From Coriaria nepalensis (lineage: Eukaryota; Streptophyta; Magnoliopsida; Cucurbitales; Coriariaceae): a DNA stretch of 64,000 nt. Position 1 is the stretch's first letter. Each line of letters opens with the position of its first letter. Where the stretch lies: NCBI GenBank assembly GCA_027186245.1, contig CP114481.1, positions 54,630,569-54,694,568 on the forward strand, in the 5' to 3' direction. The notes beneath the pieces are model-generated. The model had not been told where the DNA came from. It saw nothing but the letters and a program-made list of their open reading frames with translations, and ran no database searches. Positions 1 through 13,420 of the stretch are shown piece by piece. The translations under genes were made by a program, and so were the position numbers.

Positions 1-1462
1 TGGCAAGATATTCCTGTATGACGATAAGAAAAGAGATGTACAGGATCAAGTTAGTGAAACACGGTTTGTTATTTCCTAACGGATTACTTTATAGTATCAT
101 TATTGACCTTCTTACCCTCAATGAATACTTATCAATCTCATAGATTCCAGTCAAATCATAGTCAAATCTTTTAGCCGGGTCACTCAGTACTGCAAATGAT
201 AAACAAACAAGATTACCAACTTGCATAGTCACAAAGATGGCTTTAACCACCACAGCAAATGGAAACAATTTCATGCCAGTAATTATGGTTTGTCATTCAA
301 CAATTTTAACCAGCTTACTTCATGGAGTTAGAAGTTGCACAATCTTCAAATTGAATTCAACGTAGAAATAGCCGGTATTACAGAACACTCATTACTCATA
401 CTAATCACCAGACTTAAGTTTCTTCGTCAAACTCATACATGAGTATAAATGCCAAAGGGAACTGCCGGCACAAGTAATCACTCAGAATTGGAGACAGAGA
501 AGTACTTCAGAGGAAGACTATACCTTTATAAGCTTCGTTTATCTCCTGAAACTTAGCAGTAACAGCACTATCACCCTTGTGTTTGTCAGGATGCCACCTC
601 TGCAAAAGCCACCATAATCATGTAAATTTTCCTCAGTTAAGTAGTCACCAACTGCAAATTAAAAATAAAAATAAAAAATAAAGGAAGAAAAAACAAGGGA
701 CATATTTTCACGATCAAGAATTGTGAAAGTACCATTAAACAACAAGTTGGAAGGATGGCTCACTGACCAGTGCAAGCATTCGATAGTTTAATCTGATCTT
801 CTCGTCTGTAGCATCATAATCAACCTCCAAAATTTTGTAGTAATCCTTCAAACAAGAGAAATTCCCGATAAGTTTGAAGAAAGAATGGACACTTCAGTCG
901 GAATATTATGCATAAAAAATCAAAGCTTCAGACTTCAGAAAAACACTCATCTTCCAAGCGAAAATTTGACAGAAATTGAGCACATTTTGATCAAGAGCCA
1001 CAGTAAACTTTGATAAATCTGTAAATTTGCAGGTTATAGAAGATCCAGAACTTAATACTGTAAAGAGGAATACGGTATCGATCTTTTCCGTCAACTACTA
1101 AAAACCTAGATAAACAGATTCCCAAGTTGTCCATCAGCTAACCCTAATCAATCCTACACTTCACACTGCTCTAATTGACTAATTCCCAATCCAGAACCTA
1201 CCACGAAACATAAAAAATCGCAACAATTTCCTATCCAGAAAACTGTCAGACTAACTCCTCCTTAGTTTCTCACATTCCACACAGAGCAAAACCCGGAATC
1301 AAATTCCCAGATTCGTCACCGGAATCATGCCGGTTAACAAGATTAGAACCTGAATTAACCGAAAAGAAGTAAACAGATTAGAGAAGGAATTGAAAGCTCG
1401 AGAAGTACCTTGTTGCTGTGGTTGTCGTTGCTAGTAGTGTTATTATCACTGCCTTCTTCCAT
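1..1462 (-). CDS. J-domain (DnaJ-like) protein, N-terminal part
   Basis: Partial gene, cut at the left edge. Coding exons in transcript order are 1462-1409, 845-768, 599-524, 189-116 and 13 to beyond position 1. All junctions are GT-AG and the phases agree. After a polar 18-residue leader comes a J domain: [10 protein letters not shown] at helix I, the HPD signature inside [10 protein letters not shown], then [17 protein letters not shown] and a tail starting REYLA. The HPD loop is what stimulates Hsp70 ATPase in this family, so the product is probably an Hsp70 co-chaperone. The combination of J domain, [13 protein letters not shown] linker and REYLA tail resembles small plant J proteins of unknown client. 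There is no obvious targeting peptide. The start is the first ATG of exon 1; upstream lies a pyrimidine-rich leader. The family call is firm; the exact orthologue is unknown. Confidence 0.85.
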
Positions 1463-2465
1463 CTGCTATGGATATGGCTATAGCTATGGAGCTAGAGATG
1501 TGTGGAGCTTTTTATCTACAATATTTCATCCAAAAATGAAAATGAAAATAAATAAATAAATAAAGAAACAAAAAAAAATCAGCTACCCAAAAATCAAAAT
1601 TGTCTTATTCTTCTTCTTCTTTTTTTTTTTTTTTATCTTTTCCTTTTTTCTGAAAATTGAAGAGAGAAGGAAAAATCAGAAAGAGGGTACGAGTTTGTGC
1701 GGCTGGTGAAATTTTAATGGTGGGAGAGAAGGAAAAAAATGAAGCGTTGAGTAGAGCGCCACAATTTTTCAAGAGGGCTTCATAAAAATCCATTATTCAA
1801 ACAATTAACAAATACAAATTATGCCTGAAAAAACAAAAATTGCAGAGAGACGGTTCTTGTATAGTTTTTTGTACGTACATGATTAACGTTTACTAATCAT
1901 ATAAATTATATGTATTTTTCATGCATAAATCAAAATATTTTAAAATTAAATCTCTATCTAATATCTTCTTTAAATTAGTGGGATTGTTGTGATTATTTGA
2001 ATTAGATGAACATTTTACAAGAAAAAAATTACAGATTAAATAAACGATCGTGATCAGATATTCTATAAAAGCATTGACAATTAGAGACTTGCTTTTGTTT
2101 AGTATCTGTTTATAATTAATCATCTAAATATGTTGTAGTAAAACCATCCAAGACAACACATTCTCAAAACTGACGAAAAGAGAGATCATATCAGGGAGAG
2201 AATCTGATTACATAACCAATCAACAAAAATGAAAAGGAGAAGTAGGAAGTAACTTCAGCTATGCTATATATCATCATAATAACCTGTGTTTTTTGCTTAA
2301 TTGAAACCTGGAAAGAAATCTCCAAAGTCTAACCAGAAGGGTAAGATGATGTGAAAATAGAAAGATTTACTTGAATAAAATTTGGTGGCTACGAGAGTAA
2401 ATCACCCCCAAGTATATGTAAAAGGATCGTATATGTAAGAGGTAAAAAAGAAGCATAAACAGATT
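1463..2465. other. Intergenic: promoter of J-protein gene and 3' flank of the next gene
   Basis: AT-rich non-coding stretch between two minus-strand genes. It contains a TTC/T-rich tract around 1605-1640 and otherwise no supported coding sequence. The side next to 1463 must hold the promoter and 5' UTR of the J-domain gene. The side next to 2465 holds the 3' UTR of the envelope-protein gene. Confidence 0.6.
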
Positions 2466-3977
2466 TCACATAGTGGCTTCTACTTCAGGATCGGTTTCTT
2501 CAACTGGCACGGAGGGTGCTGCATTATTGCCGCCTCTCAGACGGGAAGATATGTTGTCAATGGCAGAATTGAGTTGGCCTATTTTCGCATTCAATGTCTG
2601 TCTGGTCTTCTGCTTTACAAAAATAGAAAAGAAAAGAAGGTGAATTCATGTAAGATATTAATAGATAGTGTATTTAATCAGCCAAGAGTTGACTACGAAG
2701 CTTAAGAGGTAATTAATTACCTCTAAACCTTCGTCATAGTATATTGGCCTTTTAGCCCTACGAAAACCGTATTCATCTTCATTTAGCAGAGCCCTTCTCA
2801 TCTGCCCCACAAGATTAGAGAGAGAGAATTGGAACAGAACCAAATACAAACATTATACATCTTCTTTATAGATTCAGGAGAGAGAATTTGAATGCAATGA
2901 AGAATCGCTAAGAGGAGGAATACATTCAGGATAGAAGCAGCATGTAGTAATGAAATTTCTCGGGATGATGGCCAAGTTAAGCAATCAACAGCTCAATCAA
3001 ACACCATGATGAACATTATGCTATTTAACCGAATGAAATTATACATTAAATGTATGAGTCAGATGCCTAATCACCTGAGGAGCGAAGATATAAGCTAAGG
3101 TTCCAAACACTGCACCTCCAAGAAGAAAACCAGCAACAAAATCACCGCCTCCTCCACGATTATCATTACTGTAAAAGAGAAGACGACAGCAAAAGGCATA
3201 TGAGAGAAATGGAAGAATTCCACAGCAGCAGAACTAAACACCATTAGGAGAGAAAAAAAAAGGTGCTAAAATGAGCAGATTCATGGGTGGAAAAGTCCAA
3301 AGTAACCCGTCAAGGCTCCATCTCCATGCTTCATAGAGTATTATATTATCAAACTAAACAACTAATTACCAATACCAAAAACAAAACAAACACCAGAGAG
3401 CCAAAAAATAAAAAATAAAAAATTGGGAGAATAATCCAATCTAACATACTCGTACTCTGCCCGGGCCGTTAACTTCCGGTTCTTGTTTCCCACCTGGATC
3501 GATTTCCTTCGAATTGTCAGCTTCGGAGTTTTAGCAAAAGAAATGGACTTTGAGACAGAAAGTTCACGAGAATTCGGATGAGATCCCCCTATAAAGAGAA
3601 GGAAGGGAAAATAATAATAATAAAATAACATAATGAAACTCCTCATTTAAGTTCAACGGAGAAGTATCAGTTATCAAACAACGTATCTTCAGAACAATCA
3701 ACCTTAAATCACGTTTCTGAATAATTTGACACCAAATTCATTAACCAAACAACAATTTTATTTAATTTTTCATTATGCATTTTCCCCCTGAAATTTCCAA
3801 GTAACCAACCAGCCAGAAGTATGCGAAAACAAACTTAGATCATATCGATCATTCAAGACGCGCACAGATACATAGAGAAACTGCACATGCGCGCATGGAT
3901 AGTTTGATGTGTAGAAGATACGAATAGTTACCTGAAATGAAGAGAGAAGAAGAGAAACAGGTAGTGGTAGTACCCAT
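2466..3977 (-). CDS. Small chloroplast-envelope-type membrane protein (At1g42960-like)
   Basis: Five exons: 3977-3932, 3588-3450, 3168-3075, 2801-2721 and 2609-2466, total 504 nt, 167 aa. The N-terminus (MGTTTTCFSSSLFIS) followed by Ser/Lys/Arg-rich sequence and an ARAEYD junction looks like a chloroplast transit peptide. Next come a Gly/Asp-rich linker and one hydrophobic segment, FVAGFLLGGAVFGTLAYIFA (about residues 72-91). The C-terminal half is hydrophilic and helical: a charged RRALLNEDEYGFRRAKRP block, then LNAKIGQLNSAIDNISSRL and an acidic tail. Length and layout match, from memory, an uncharacterised Arabidopsis inner-envelope protein, At1g42960. No enzymatic motif is visible. Function is unknown; chloroplast inner envelope location is an inference. 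The gene model itself is well supported by five consistent junctions. Confidence 0.82.
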
Positions 3978-5309
3978 CAGAGAGAGACAGAGAATGGGGA
4001 GATCCAGAGCGAGAAAGTGAAGAGCTAAAGAGAACAGATAAAAAAAAAAACAGAGAAGACAGCTGCAGGCAGGTCACAGGTGTGTACTCTAGTTTTGCAA
4101 GGAGAGCGAGAGGGAGAGAATTAAAGGGAAATCGTTATACAGACTTCTAACCTGTTGCGATAATCTTAGTTTCCATAACTACCCTCAGAATCCAATTTAA
4201 ATTACATAGGACCCATCCTTGTCATATATAAATAAGAGTATTAATCTGCGAAGGTCTTAATAGTAATCAGAAAATAACCTGACATTTTAGCTCCGTCTAA
4301 TTCGCCGTCTATATTTTTTACCACAATACAAAAATAATTAGTATTAACCTTCTAATATTATTAAATATTATTAAATATAATGACATAATATTTGCATAAA
4401 GTCAAATTACATTGAATACTTTGTAAGTAATGATGAGATTTCATATATTAAATCAGTCATCAGTTAATCTCGTAAATATTAAGTCTCGAGCATTAGTGAT
4501 ATTCCGAAAGTTGAATAAAAATTAATTAAATATTAATACTGATTTGAATCCCTCTGTAAATAAAAAAGAACTATAGAACTTCATCAGAAAACTCTATAGT
4601 CAGACCCAATGTTACTGTGCTTTTGGTACATCCGCATCTGGCTTCCCCTCTTCGCTCCATTGGTTAAATGACAGTAGCATGGACGGCTGGATCAAATACC
4701 AAACTCTTGACCTTTTCTATTGTCTATGGCCTTTCTTTTATTCTAACTCTTTTTTTTTTTTTTTTTTTTGGAACACCATTTGCTGTTGTATTTATCAGTT
4801 TGGCTAAGATGAAGTGAGATTAACATGATTTCAATTCATAATCTGCACATGAGAGTAAATTAACATGAAAATACAGTGCTCCACCCGAAAGAAAGAGAGA
4901 GAGAGTCAATTCATGGTGCTAGACATATCGCATATTGGTTTGAAATTCCTAGTGAGAGATTGTGGTGGCTTTGGTTTTCTTTATATACAAAACAGCCCTA
5001 ACTCAGCACTCAGAAACCAGAAGAGCTAAAGATGAAAGGTTTAATAAAATTAAAAATAAAAATAAAAATATCCTAATGAGATAAAGATTATTTTTGGGCA
5101 ACTCCTGTGAGGGGGGTATAGACAGATGATGGGTGGCGGGAAAGGAACCACTCCGATGATATAAGCCCTGGAAGTAAGGTAGTTGTAGGTCATGTTACAT
5201 AACCCGATCCGGTGTGTCCATCTACCACATCCATGCAGGACCCACCATAACAATGTACAAAAACCAAAAAACATTTTTCTATTTCCAAAACAGCACAGCT
5301 GATTAATGA
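3978..5309. other. Intergenic, AT-rich
   Basis: Holds the leader and promoter of the envelope-protein gene (purine-rich near 3978-4130) and the 3' flank of the AIPP2-like gene (below 5309). Between them are AT-rich sequence and a long T run near 4750-4770. No supported gene was seen. Confidence 0.6.
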
Positions 5310-8300
5310 CTATTTCTCAGACAAACCCCGAAACAGAAGTAGAGAAGCTGCACCACCACTTGTAGCATTCATGTGCCGCCGCCTTTCCGGCACGAGCTGT
5401 TCGGTTTTTGAGACAGTTTTAACTGCCTGCTCTTTGTCCGGAAATGGGAATGACAGAGAAAGCGAAAGCGAGGCAGAGACGTCATCCTCTTCAGCAGCTA
5501 TAACTTCCTTTTCTAGAAGATGATTGTTCTGGTCATCTTTTTTATCTGCCAACTCAACAAAGAAAGGGAGCATTCCCTTACTAGGCGGCCTCGTCTCTGC
5601 CCCTAAGGCAAGCTCAAGATTTGGGACCACCTCATTTGATTGGTCCTCCTCCTTTATCATGAGTCCTTTCCTAGATACAGTGTTAATTCCCAACTGAAAA
5701 TCCTCTAGAGGAAGAGAATTCACAGGAAAGAAGTACCTTTCAGTAGCTGCCTGCAAATCCTCTTTTATAACTTTCTCGTCACAATCTTTATCGCATCTGG
5801 CTTCGTTGATTGAGGAGCATGAACTAGTACCGTTGGTCTGTGATGTACAAACTTCATAATTAGGAGGATTCCTAGCCCTGGGATTTCGCTCATACCAAGG
5901 TAGTATTTGAGGACTTATTCTAGAAGTTGGTGAGACCGGGACCGTCCTTGGAAGATCCAAACGAGGGCGTTTGCTGTTATTGAAGTCCCAACGGGTGACT
6001 CCTCCCATGGTGGTGATGGTGGCTTCATTATGCACCATTTCAAGTTTGACTTCATCTTTAACTTTTACCATTTGGTCCACAGTTTTCTCAACAGGAGTTT
6101 CTGTCTTTACCTCTTTATCGTTCTTCAACAATGATGAGGTATCTCTGGTACCAGAAGCCTCCATCTGCAACTGCATCTTCTCAATGTTATTAGTTCCTCT
6201 AACTTTTCCGCTTGCTTGAGAAGAAGAGCTTGTAGGTTTCCACTTCATAGGCTCATTCTGCAAATAGGGTAAAAATCAAAAGACAACCCAGGATAAGAAC
6301 TAATGCAAGCAATTGAAGAGAGCTCATTGATGAAGTGACGGTAAAAGATTAAAATCATTATCAAAATCACAACGTGGAATTAAAATTTTTAAAAAAATAA
6401 TAATAATGAGAACAAGGCAAAAAGAACTCTCACACTAGCTGTAGCATATGGCATTCCTTGGCTAAGCTGAGAACTATTTTCTGCAATTATTAATGATGGT
6501 TTTGATTCAATAGGATCAACTTGGGAGCCAGAGCATGGTTGAGAACCCAAACATGACTGATGAAGAGAAGACTCTTTAGTATGAGAATCCCCAGATACTG
6601 AATCAGAATTCAGGACGGGGGGAATGGACGTTACACCCACGCTGCAAGATCTGTCGAATGCTTGTATATCTTTATCCATGCGCTTAGGAAAACATAAGTT
6701 ATCGGAGAAAGTCATGACAGCAGCAGGAATATCCTGATCCGGTGCCATAGTATTCAAGCTTGGGATGTCTACCTTCTTTGGAGAATCAGCACAATTTACC
6801 CGCCGGCCCCTGAACACACCCCATAGGAAATATAGCATATTCCAGCCTGCCAACAACAGATTACAAATTAATGTTAGATCAACTAAAACAAGCATGCATG
6901 CAAACTATTACATCGTAATTGACATAATTTCCTATGTAATACATAACATCAAGATGTAATATGCATTAGATCCTTACTAAGAGTCGCCTTAGTTAAAATA
7001 TAAATCTGACCTGACCTAAAAATTCTGTCAAACCTATCTATTACAGGATATTTTATACATCTACCAAAATCTATCAACAACTTACGCTGTGATTTGTCTG
7101 GGAGCTGCATAGATGGGAATATCATAAGTTCAACACCATCAAAGTTTCCTTTAAGTGCTAAATCATTCTTGATCATACTATCCAATAAGTTCTTGTAACC
7201 TTTCTCGTAACTGTATCACAGGCAAAACAATTAAAAAATGAATGCAGAAATGGAGAGAGGGAGGGAGTGAGAGAGAGAGATCTAGACAATACCACTTTCA
7301 ATTAAGGAAAGAAGAAAACACGCATATTATCACCTCTCAATATCTCTGGCAAAAAAGTACAGAGCAATATTGTCGTCCTTAGCACCAGAGTCATGGAATT
7401 GCACAGGCCATGCGCTCGAGCGAGGTACCTCATTCAAGGAAATACTGTGAGGAAACTTGTTCACTGCTTCAATAACTTTTGGCGATGCACAAGTTGATAG
7501 ATGAGCCTGCAACCCATCTAGTAAATGTGGAGTTTTTCCACCTCTATGCACCTCAAAACACCCCCTTCGGTAAGCCCAAAAAAAAGGACTTAGAGCAAGC
7601 ATTCTCGATGCGTAATTCACAGACAGCAGCAACTAAAATCATAATGAAATGAAAAGAGTAAGAAAACAAGGGAATCTTACTGCCAGATATATTCATGCTC
7701 TGGGATCACTGGCAGCTTCGCAAGAAGAGATGTTGCTGCTGAAGGATGAATAGGCAAGTCTCTCATGATATTCTTATGAGAATTAATTGAAGAACTACTA
7801 CAAATTGATTGCCCTGCTTCTAGTCTCTCAAATGACATCAGATTATTCAACTTGTTTGAAAGTAAAAGATTATCGTTACAAGCTCTTTCACTATTCAAAT
7901 CTGTGTCTGGCAAGGAGGTTTCATCAGATTGATCAGAAACTCTTGGTTTTCTGTAAATTTCAGGCTTTCTCATCATAGCTGCTTGAATTGCAGCTTTCAA
8001 CTTGTTGCCTTTGTTCCCCTTGTCTGCGGAGCTTCTTATGGTAGACATATCTTTTCCAGAAATACTAACACTACCAGTTGTACAAACCTCTGCAGTATGT
8101 CCAGTGTCCTTACATTTTTTACATATAGCAGTTTTAGAACCAATAGTGACGGCAGCCTTTGATTGACTAGGAGAAATCTCCCTGTTCTTCTCATCTTGAT
8201 TTGTTGCTTCCCATGATGCTGGCCTCGCAGCTGCCAAAGAGCTGGAAAAAGGTTCATCCTTAGGTTTAGCATAGGAAGAGTTGCGTGTATCATTTTCTGA

Positions 8301-11300
8301 TAGCGCTCCAACTGCAAAGTCAAATATGAAATGATTACCCCAACATGACCTTACACAATGGAAATGAACTTCTGTTTGATGTTGAGACAAATATAAGCAG
8401 TAAATCAGCTCAGTGTAGCCACAGGGTCATACCTGAAGTAGCTGGGGCATCTGCAACCTTACGAACTATACTGCTTGTCGATTTTGTCCCCGTATTTGAT
8501 ATTCCATCAGATTGCATGAGCCTTGGATCTCGATTGTTGGTTACAGACGACAATGAATTGGGGTCTCCACGGGATGTAAGCTTTTGATCAACCTTAGTTG
8601 TTGAGGTAGTTGTTACTGGACTAAGCCTATTGCGGTCTAATTTGGTCGGATTTTTCCTTTCAAATACATTCCGGTCTTTCACTACATTGAACCCTTTCGA
8701 ATCTTGACGAACATATTTCATATCAACCATTTTACCTTTTGATTCAGAAGCATTCACACGACTAGATGGAGTTCTGAATGAGACAGATTTACCTAGCGTT
8801 CTAGCAGGCCCTTCTTTTATATCATCACAAGTATGTTCTCTCACCCCCCTCTGCTTTGGGGGAACGAATTCATCAACAAGTCTAACTTTTGGTTTTGAAC
8901 TTACGGTACTAAATGAATTGGACTTTGATAGAGTACCTGTACAAGGAAAACATTCAACTGGTACGAAGAATACAAAGATCCAGTAACTAAGGCCGGACAA
9001 TAGAATGAGAAATATAGGCCTTGCATAAATGTTTAAGGGGCCAAGGGAGCAGAAGGAGAAGGGAAAAAATATATCACATGCTGTTTGCATACCTTTAAGT
9101 GTTTGAAGCCGTGGAAAAACAGTTGGAGAACGAGCAGTTTCCGAAGTATCATTGTTGGGTTGATTGCCGGAAGAGAAGGGATAAGCTGCTTTCACTTTGC
9201 CTTTCTCTAACCTCTTGAATGAAGACTCTCGAGATAATCCAACAGTTCCGCTGGTAAGAGATGACTTTGGGGATCCTGTACCAACTTCGAGGGCCTGCCT
9301 CTTCGCAACTGAAGCAACATCTACATTTTCTGAAAGCCTCTTACCTAAAACTTGTGTGCTGGAATTATCTTTGTTTGTTCTTTTTTCTTTAGCATCTGAA
9401 ATTAATTTCAGGAAAAGATTACATCAACTGAAGATGAACAAATCCAAACGAAGTATTTGCTGGGTCTCTTACCAGAAATTTGGGCAATTGTGCTCTTTCC
9501 CCCAGCATCTGACAGTTAATTGTGAAATGAGATCAGAGCACTGGCAATAAACATATCCAAGGAGACTCTTTTATTCTAATTATCCTGTCAATTCATGTAC
9601 TAGTACAGTTTACCTTGCTTCGGTTTTTCAGCTTTCTCTGCAAACTTGCATTCTTCACACAGCCAGTCACCCTCAGGAACTTTCTGAAGCATGTCTCGCA
9701 TACAATAGCTGGTTGTGGCAGTAACAACATGTCAACATCGGCACTCATATTGAATACAGAAATGGCAATTAAATACGATATAGCTTGACAAAAAAAAAAT
9801 GATGAAAGGCATGCTCACGTGTGCTCTGCACCATCACTGCATCTAGAGCATATAGCAAGCAAATCCTCACGGCCAGCATCACCACATATATCACACACTT
9901 TTACCTGTTTTCAAGACAGAAATCATATAACATTTCTGCTACAACTTTTCCGAAACGTATTTAGAGATCCACCCCAAAAAAAATTCCTTATTATAACCAT
10001 ATAAACTTCACAAAAATGTGTAAAAGAAAAGGAGAGAAGCATTACTCACATCCTGCTCCAAAATATCTGATTCATCATCGCTCTCATTCCCAAACACAGA
10101 TTGTAAAAGAGGGGCGTGGATATTTCCCGACTCAGACAACTCGTTGGACTTTTTGTGTTGTCTGTCCTGGTCAAGACATATCATGGCTTCATCAGGTGGC
10201 TCAGAACCATTCTTGTCAATTTCTTCTTCTGAATTTGGATAGATCTTCATTGAAACCTCAGAAGTGCCACCACTTAACCTGATCTTATCCCCAGTAGATC
10301 TTTGTCCATGAACAATGCCCAATTCTAGACCTTTTGTCAAAGAACATGTATGTTCTGTTGAGAATTCAGGCTGTTTTCCCTTGGTTAAAGAAGCTGGATC
10401 TTGTTCCAAATGTAGAACATTGGCACCGCTAGAAGGAGAGTTACCCCCAGCATCTATGCCTTTGGCAAGGGGAGCCTCTAACTTATCTAAACTGCAAGAA
10501 AATGTTGCCTTTCCAGATTGGTCTGGACGTAAACTAGTCATTGAAGCTGAACTATGGGCTGCTGCTACCTTTGCTTCACTAGATCCACTAACACAAGATA
10601 TACTTTCATCATGGCCCTCCACACCTTTGAAGTTCCTAGGCTTATTCAAGGATGCTCGTTCAGCTGACTTGGGAGAGCTGTGACCCTCTGTAGCTGTTCC
10701 ACTGCCTGGGACATTAGAGGACCTCAATGTTGCTTTACTATCAGCATTTTCATAGAAGGAATCATGACTAGAATTGACACTGAGTAGATTGCTTGTTTCA
10801 CTGGCTATAGGCTGCAAGCTATCACCAGCTCTGCTCTTCACAGCAGATAAAGCATCGGCCTCATTAGCTGAATTTTGACTGGTAGCATTTCCACGACTGG
10901 TCTCGTCAGAAACCTCCTCGGTCTTCAACCCCATAAAAGCTTGTTTAAGATGCATACAGGATGAGCAAGGAGCAGAGCACACATTACAAGTTCCGGACTT
11001 GCCTCTCATATGAACTTTATGATTCATGGAACAATCGCAAAAACTTTTACAAGATTGAGGTGATACCTTAAAATAGAAAAAGTATTTTAGCAAGAGAAAG
11101 AGTGAAGTGGGGGGAGATGCAAAATTTATTCTCCTTGTCTACATTTCTCTAAGTGAGTGCACTTACCCATTGAGCAAGAAACAACAAAAATGAAACAAGA
11201 AATGGTCTATCTAAATTGATAGAGCACACAACGAAAACAACAAAACCAATAGGTATAATGAACAAAAATTAAAGATAAAGAGAAGCAGAACGTTAATTAC

Positions 11301-11894
11301 CCCGATATCTCACCATATTATTCTGAATATCATTGTAAGACTCATCAATAGGCCCTTGCATGCAATAATTCCCTCTCAGAACTGGTGTGATCTAAAAAGC
11401 ACACCAAAACCACGTTAACTACCATCCTCCCTTCACCCAATTAAAAAATACCAAAGCATATAATACCACTTATCTAAGATATCATATCCTACGACCTTCC
11501 TTTTAACATGGAATAAAATCTCTAGTAGCAGCTATGAGAGACGTAATAACAGCAACTGCAACCAAATCAAGCAATCAGGAAAGAAAAAGGAAAAAAAAAA
11601 AACCCCTAGGTCTGAAAACAGGTGCAAAGCATCACATACTGGACCAACACACCAAATTTGTAACTCAAATGAACCAAAGTAAACCAATTCTACCAAATTC
11701 ACAGTCCGAAACCCCAGGAAAAGCAATAAAACAAATTTTTTAAAAAAATTAGCAGACGATCGAAGTAAACCTAAGCCCAGAACAAAACCCTAGTTTGAAA
11801 ACAAATTACATGCCTTCGGCTCCAAAATCACGTCTATAGCATTGTAAAGGTCATCAATAGTCCGTCCCTTCCGCTCCGCCGCTATAACCACCAT
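5310..11894 (-). CDS. AIPP2/PAIPP2-like PHD-finger protein
   Basis: Thirteen exons: 11894-11814, 11391-11314, 11066-10046, 9906-9819, 9708-9614, 9508-9473, 9395-9093, 8936-8433, 8311-7681, 7564-7334, 7210-7086, 6846-6434 and 6257-5310. The sum is 4554 nt, 1517 aa, in one consistent frame. The N-terminus has the family block ITPVLRG plus a Cys cluster (GTCNVCSAPCSSCMH). A C4HC3 PHD finger starts VCDICGDAGREDLLAICS (about residues 397-448, split over two exons). A CCHC-like knuckle CKKCKDTGHTAEVC lies near 799-812, and an AIPP2-type SPOC-like domain (IPEHEYIWQGCFEVHRGGK through WNMLYFLWGVFRG) spans about 940-1080. The tail is acidic and Ser-rich and ends with a SLLLF motif. In Arabidopsis, AIPP2/PAIPP2 act with a BAH-domain partner and CPL2 in H3K27me3-linked repression and in transcript processing with ASI1/EDM2. 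Intron 1 appears to use a GC donor. The exon 3 donor (GA|GTAATG at 10046) was chosen because it alone restores the PHD frame. Confidence 0.88.
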
Positions 11895-11982
11895 GATCGG
11901 TCACACTCCGCAGCAGAATCGGGTCCCACAGCTTCCCCGATTATCACCTTCTTAAATCGCAGAAAATCTCTCTCCTTCTCTG

Positions 11983-12018
<36 letters not shown>

Positions 12019-12120
12019 CCTCTTTCGGTCTAATCGAAGAAATCCCAGGCTTCTTATCAAGTTTCGTTTACGATAATTATATTTACAGAGAACCAACCAA
12101 CCAGATGAGCAGCTTTCGAG
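11895..12120 (-). promoter_or_regulatory. 5' leader/promoter of the AIPP2-like gene with CT microsatellite
   Basis: Directly upstream of the start codon is a (CT)n-type pyrimidine tract at about 11970-12020. On the coding strand it reads as GA repeats, typical of plant 5' UTRs. The exact transcription start cannot be seen. Confidence 0.45.
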
Positions 12121-12187
12121 GATCTACAAAAATTTATATAAACCAAAATTCTCCTATCATTTTATATTTGATTAACCTAATATATCA

Positions 12188-12211
12188 TATATATATATAT
12201 ATATATATATC
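12188..12211. repeat. (AT)n microsatellite
   Basis: About twelve perfect AT units in AT-rich intergenic DNA. Confidence 0.9.
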
Positions 12212-12899
12212 ATTGCCATTTATGACGTCATGTTTCTGTCATACACTATTGATTGCCATATAATGTCGTATTTTTTGCATGTTTAAATAGTCATCTTAAT
12301 TTAATTTAATTAAAAAAAAAATCTATATACAATACTAATTTCTCCTAAGTGATTTTTTAGTAGTAAATTAATTGTTAATATCTAATAACTTAAATTAAAA
12401 TTTTAACCATACAAATTAAAAGTTATGTTTCTATATAATTTTTTATTTTTATAATTTATAAATATTCAATTTATTTTAAATTTTTCTACCGATTCTCTTT
12501 GATCTTGTAGCCTTATAAACTATAGTTTCAATATCATAAATATACGGCATAACGATTATATTATATTGCTTGAAGGAAAATATTTTATTACAAGTCAATT
12601 GGATATATTGTTTTCAGATTTGATTTTCTTAAACTCTTTAGTATCTTCTCTACGTACATTCATGTCTGAATTGGTTCTAACTCTCTTTTTTCTTTTCATA
12701 TTCCCTAGATAGGAACCAAGGCTTTTGGAAGTTGTGTATTTAGTCATGGTTAGATTGTTGTTGATTAGGTTAGTGATCAGTTAATACTTTGTCTCTTTGG
12801 GATCGTTTTACATCATTTCTACTCATTGTCTACTTTGTTGTAGTCTAGGTTGTAAGTTCATTTGTTGTATCTATTAATATGCATAATACTATGCTTTTT

Positions 12900-13420
12900 G
12901 ATGCATTATAGTACGCATTCTTTGGTAAAGACGGTATTGAGGAAGTTGAGTTGGGGGACTAAAAGATGGAGAGGATAAGATGCATGTGGCTGAGACTGAT
13001 GATGAGACTGATGAGGAAGAGTTTTTGTTTGATCAGGACGTGATTGTCTATTAATTGATCGTTTGATGTATCTGTTTGTCTTCACTAATTCTTATGTTTG
13101 TTTCATTGTTTGGATCAATATCTGGTTTGGTTGGTATGACTTGATCTGTTTTAAAATAGGGATACCTTATGAAGTTACATTTTCAAGCTTGAAATTTTGG
13201 CTGCTGTATGAATTTTCATCGCAGTTGTTTGTAATCGTTATCGTGCTTCGTACTCTCCGATCGCGCGCTCCAGACGGACTGATGAGGAAGACGAAATGAA
13301 TATGCAAAAGAAAATAGGACTATCACTCAGGCAGGCATATGATGAGGAAGGCATTATGGAAACTTCTCATACTCGGGAAGAAACTCACGGTTTTATGTGT
13401 AAGTAAGCAGAAGAAGCTTA
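12900..13420 (+). pseudogene. Two orphan coding-like patches (possible gene fragment)
   Basis: Two plus-strand stretches read like exons although no complete frame exists. At about 12910-13055 the translation contains FFGKDGIEEVELGD and, in a shifted frame, the acidic string KMHVAETDDETDEEEFLFDQ ending at a stop near 13055. At about 13256-13410 another frame gives RTDEEDEMNMQKKIGLSLRQ and continues to HGFMCK and a stop. Both are charged and have protein-like composition in otherwise AT-rich DNA. I do not recognise the protein. It could be a decayed gene fragment, a transposon-captured piece, or chance. Confidence 0.25.

Noticed and set aside
10040..10050. Strong-looking donor GAT|GTGAGT at 10049 for exon 3 of the AIPP2-like gene
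   Set aside because: It leaves exon 3 in phase 0 while the PHD exons need phase 1. The GTAATG donor four bases downstream in the transcript keeps the whole 1517-codon frame.
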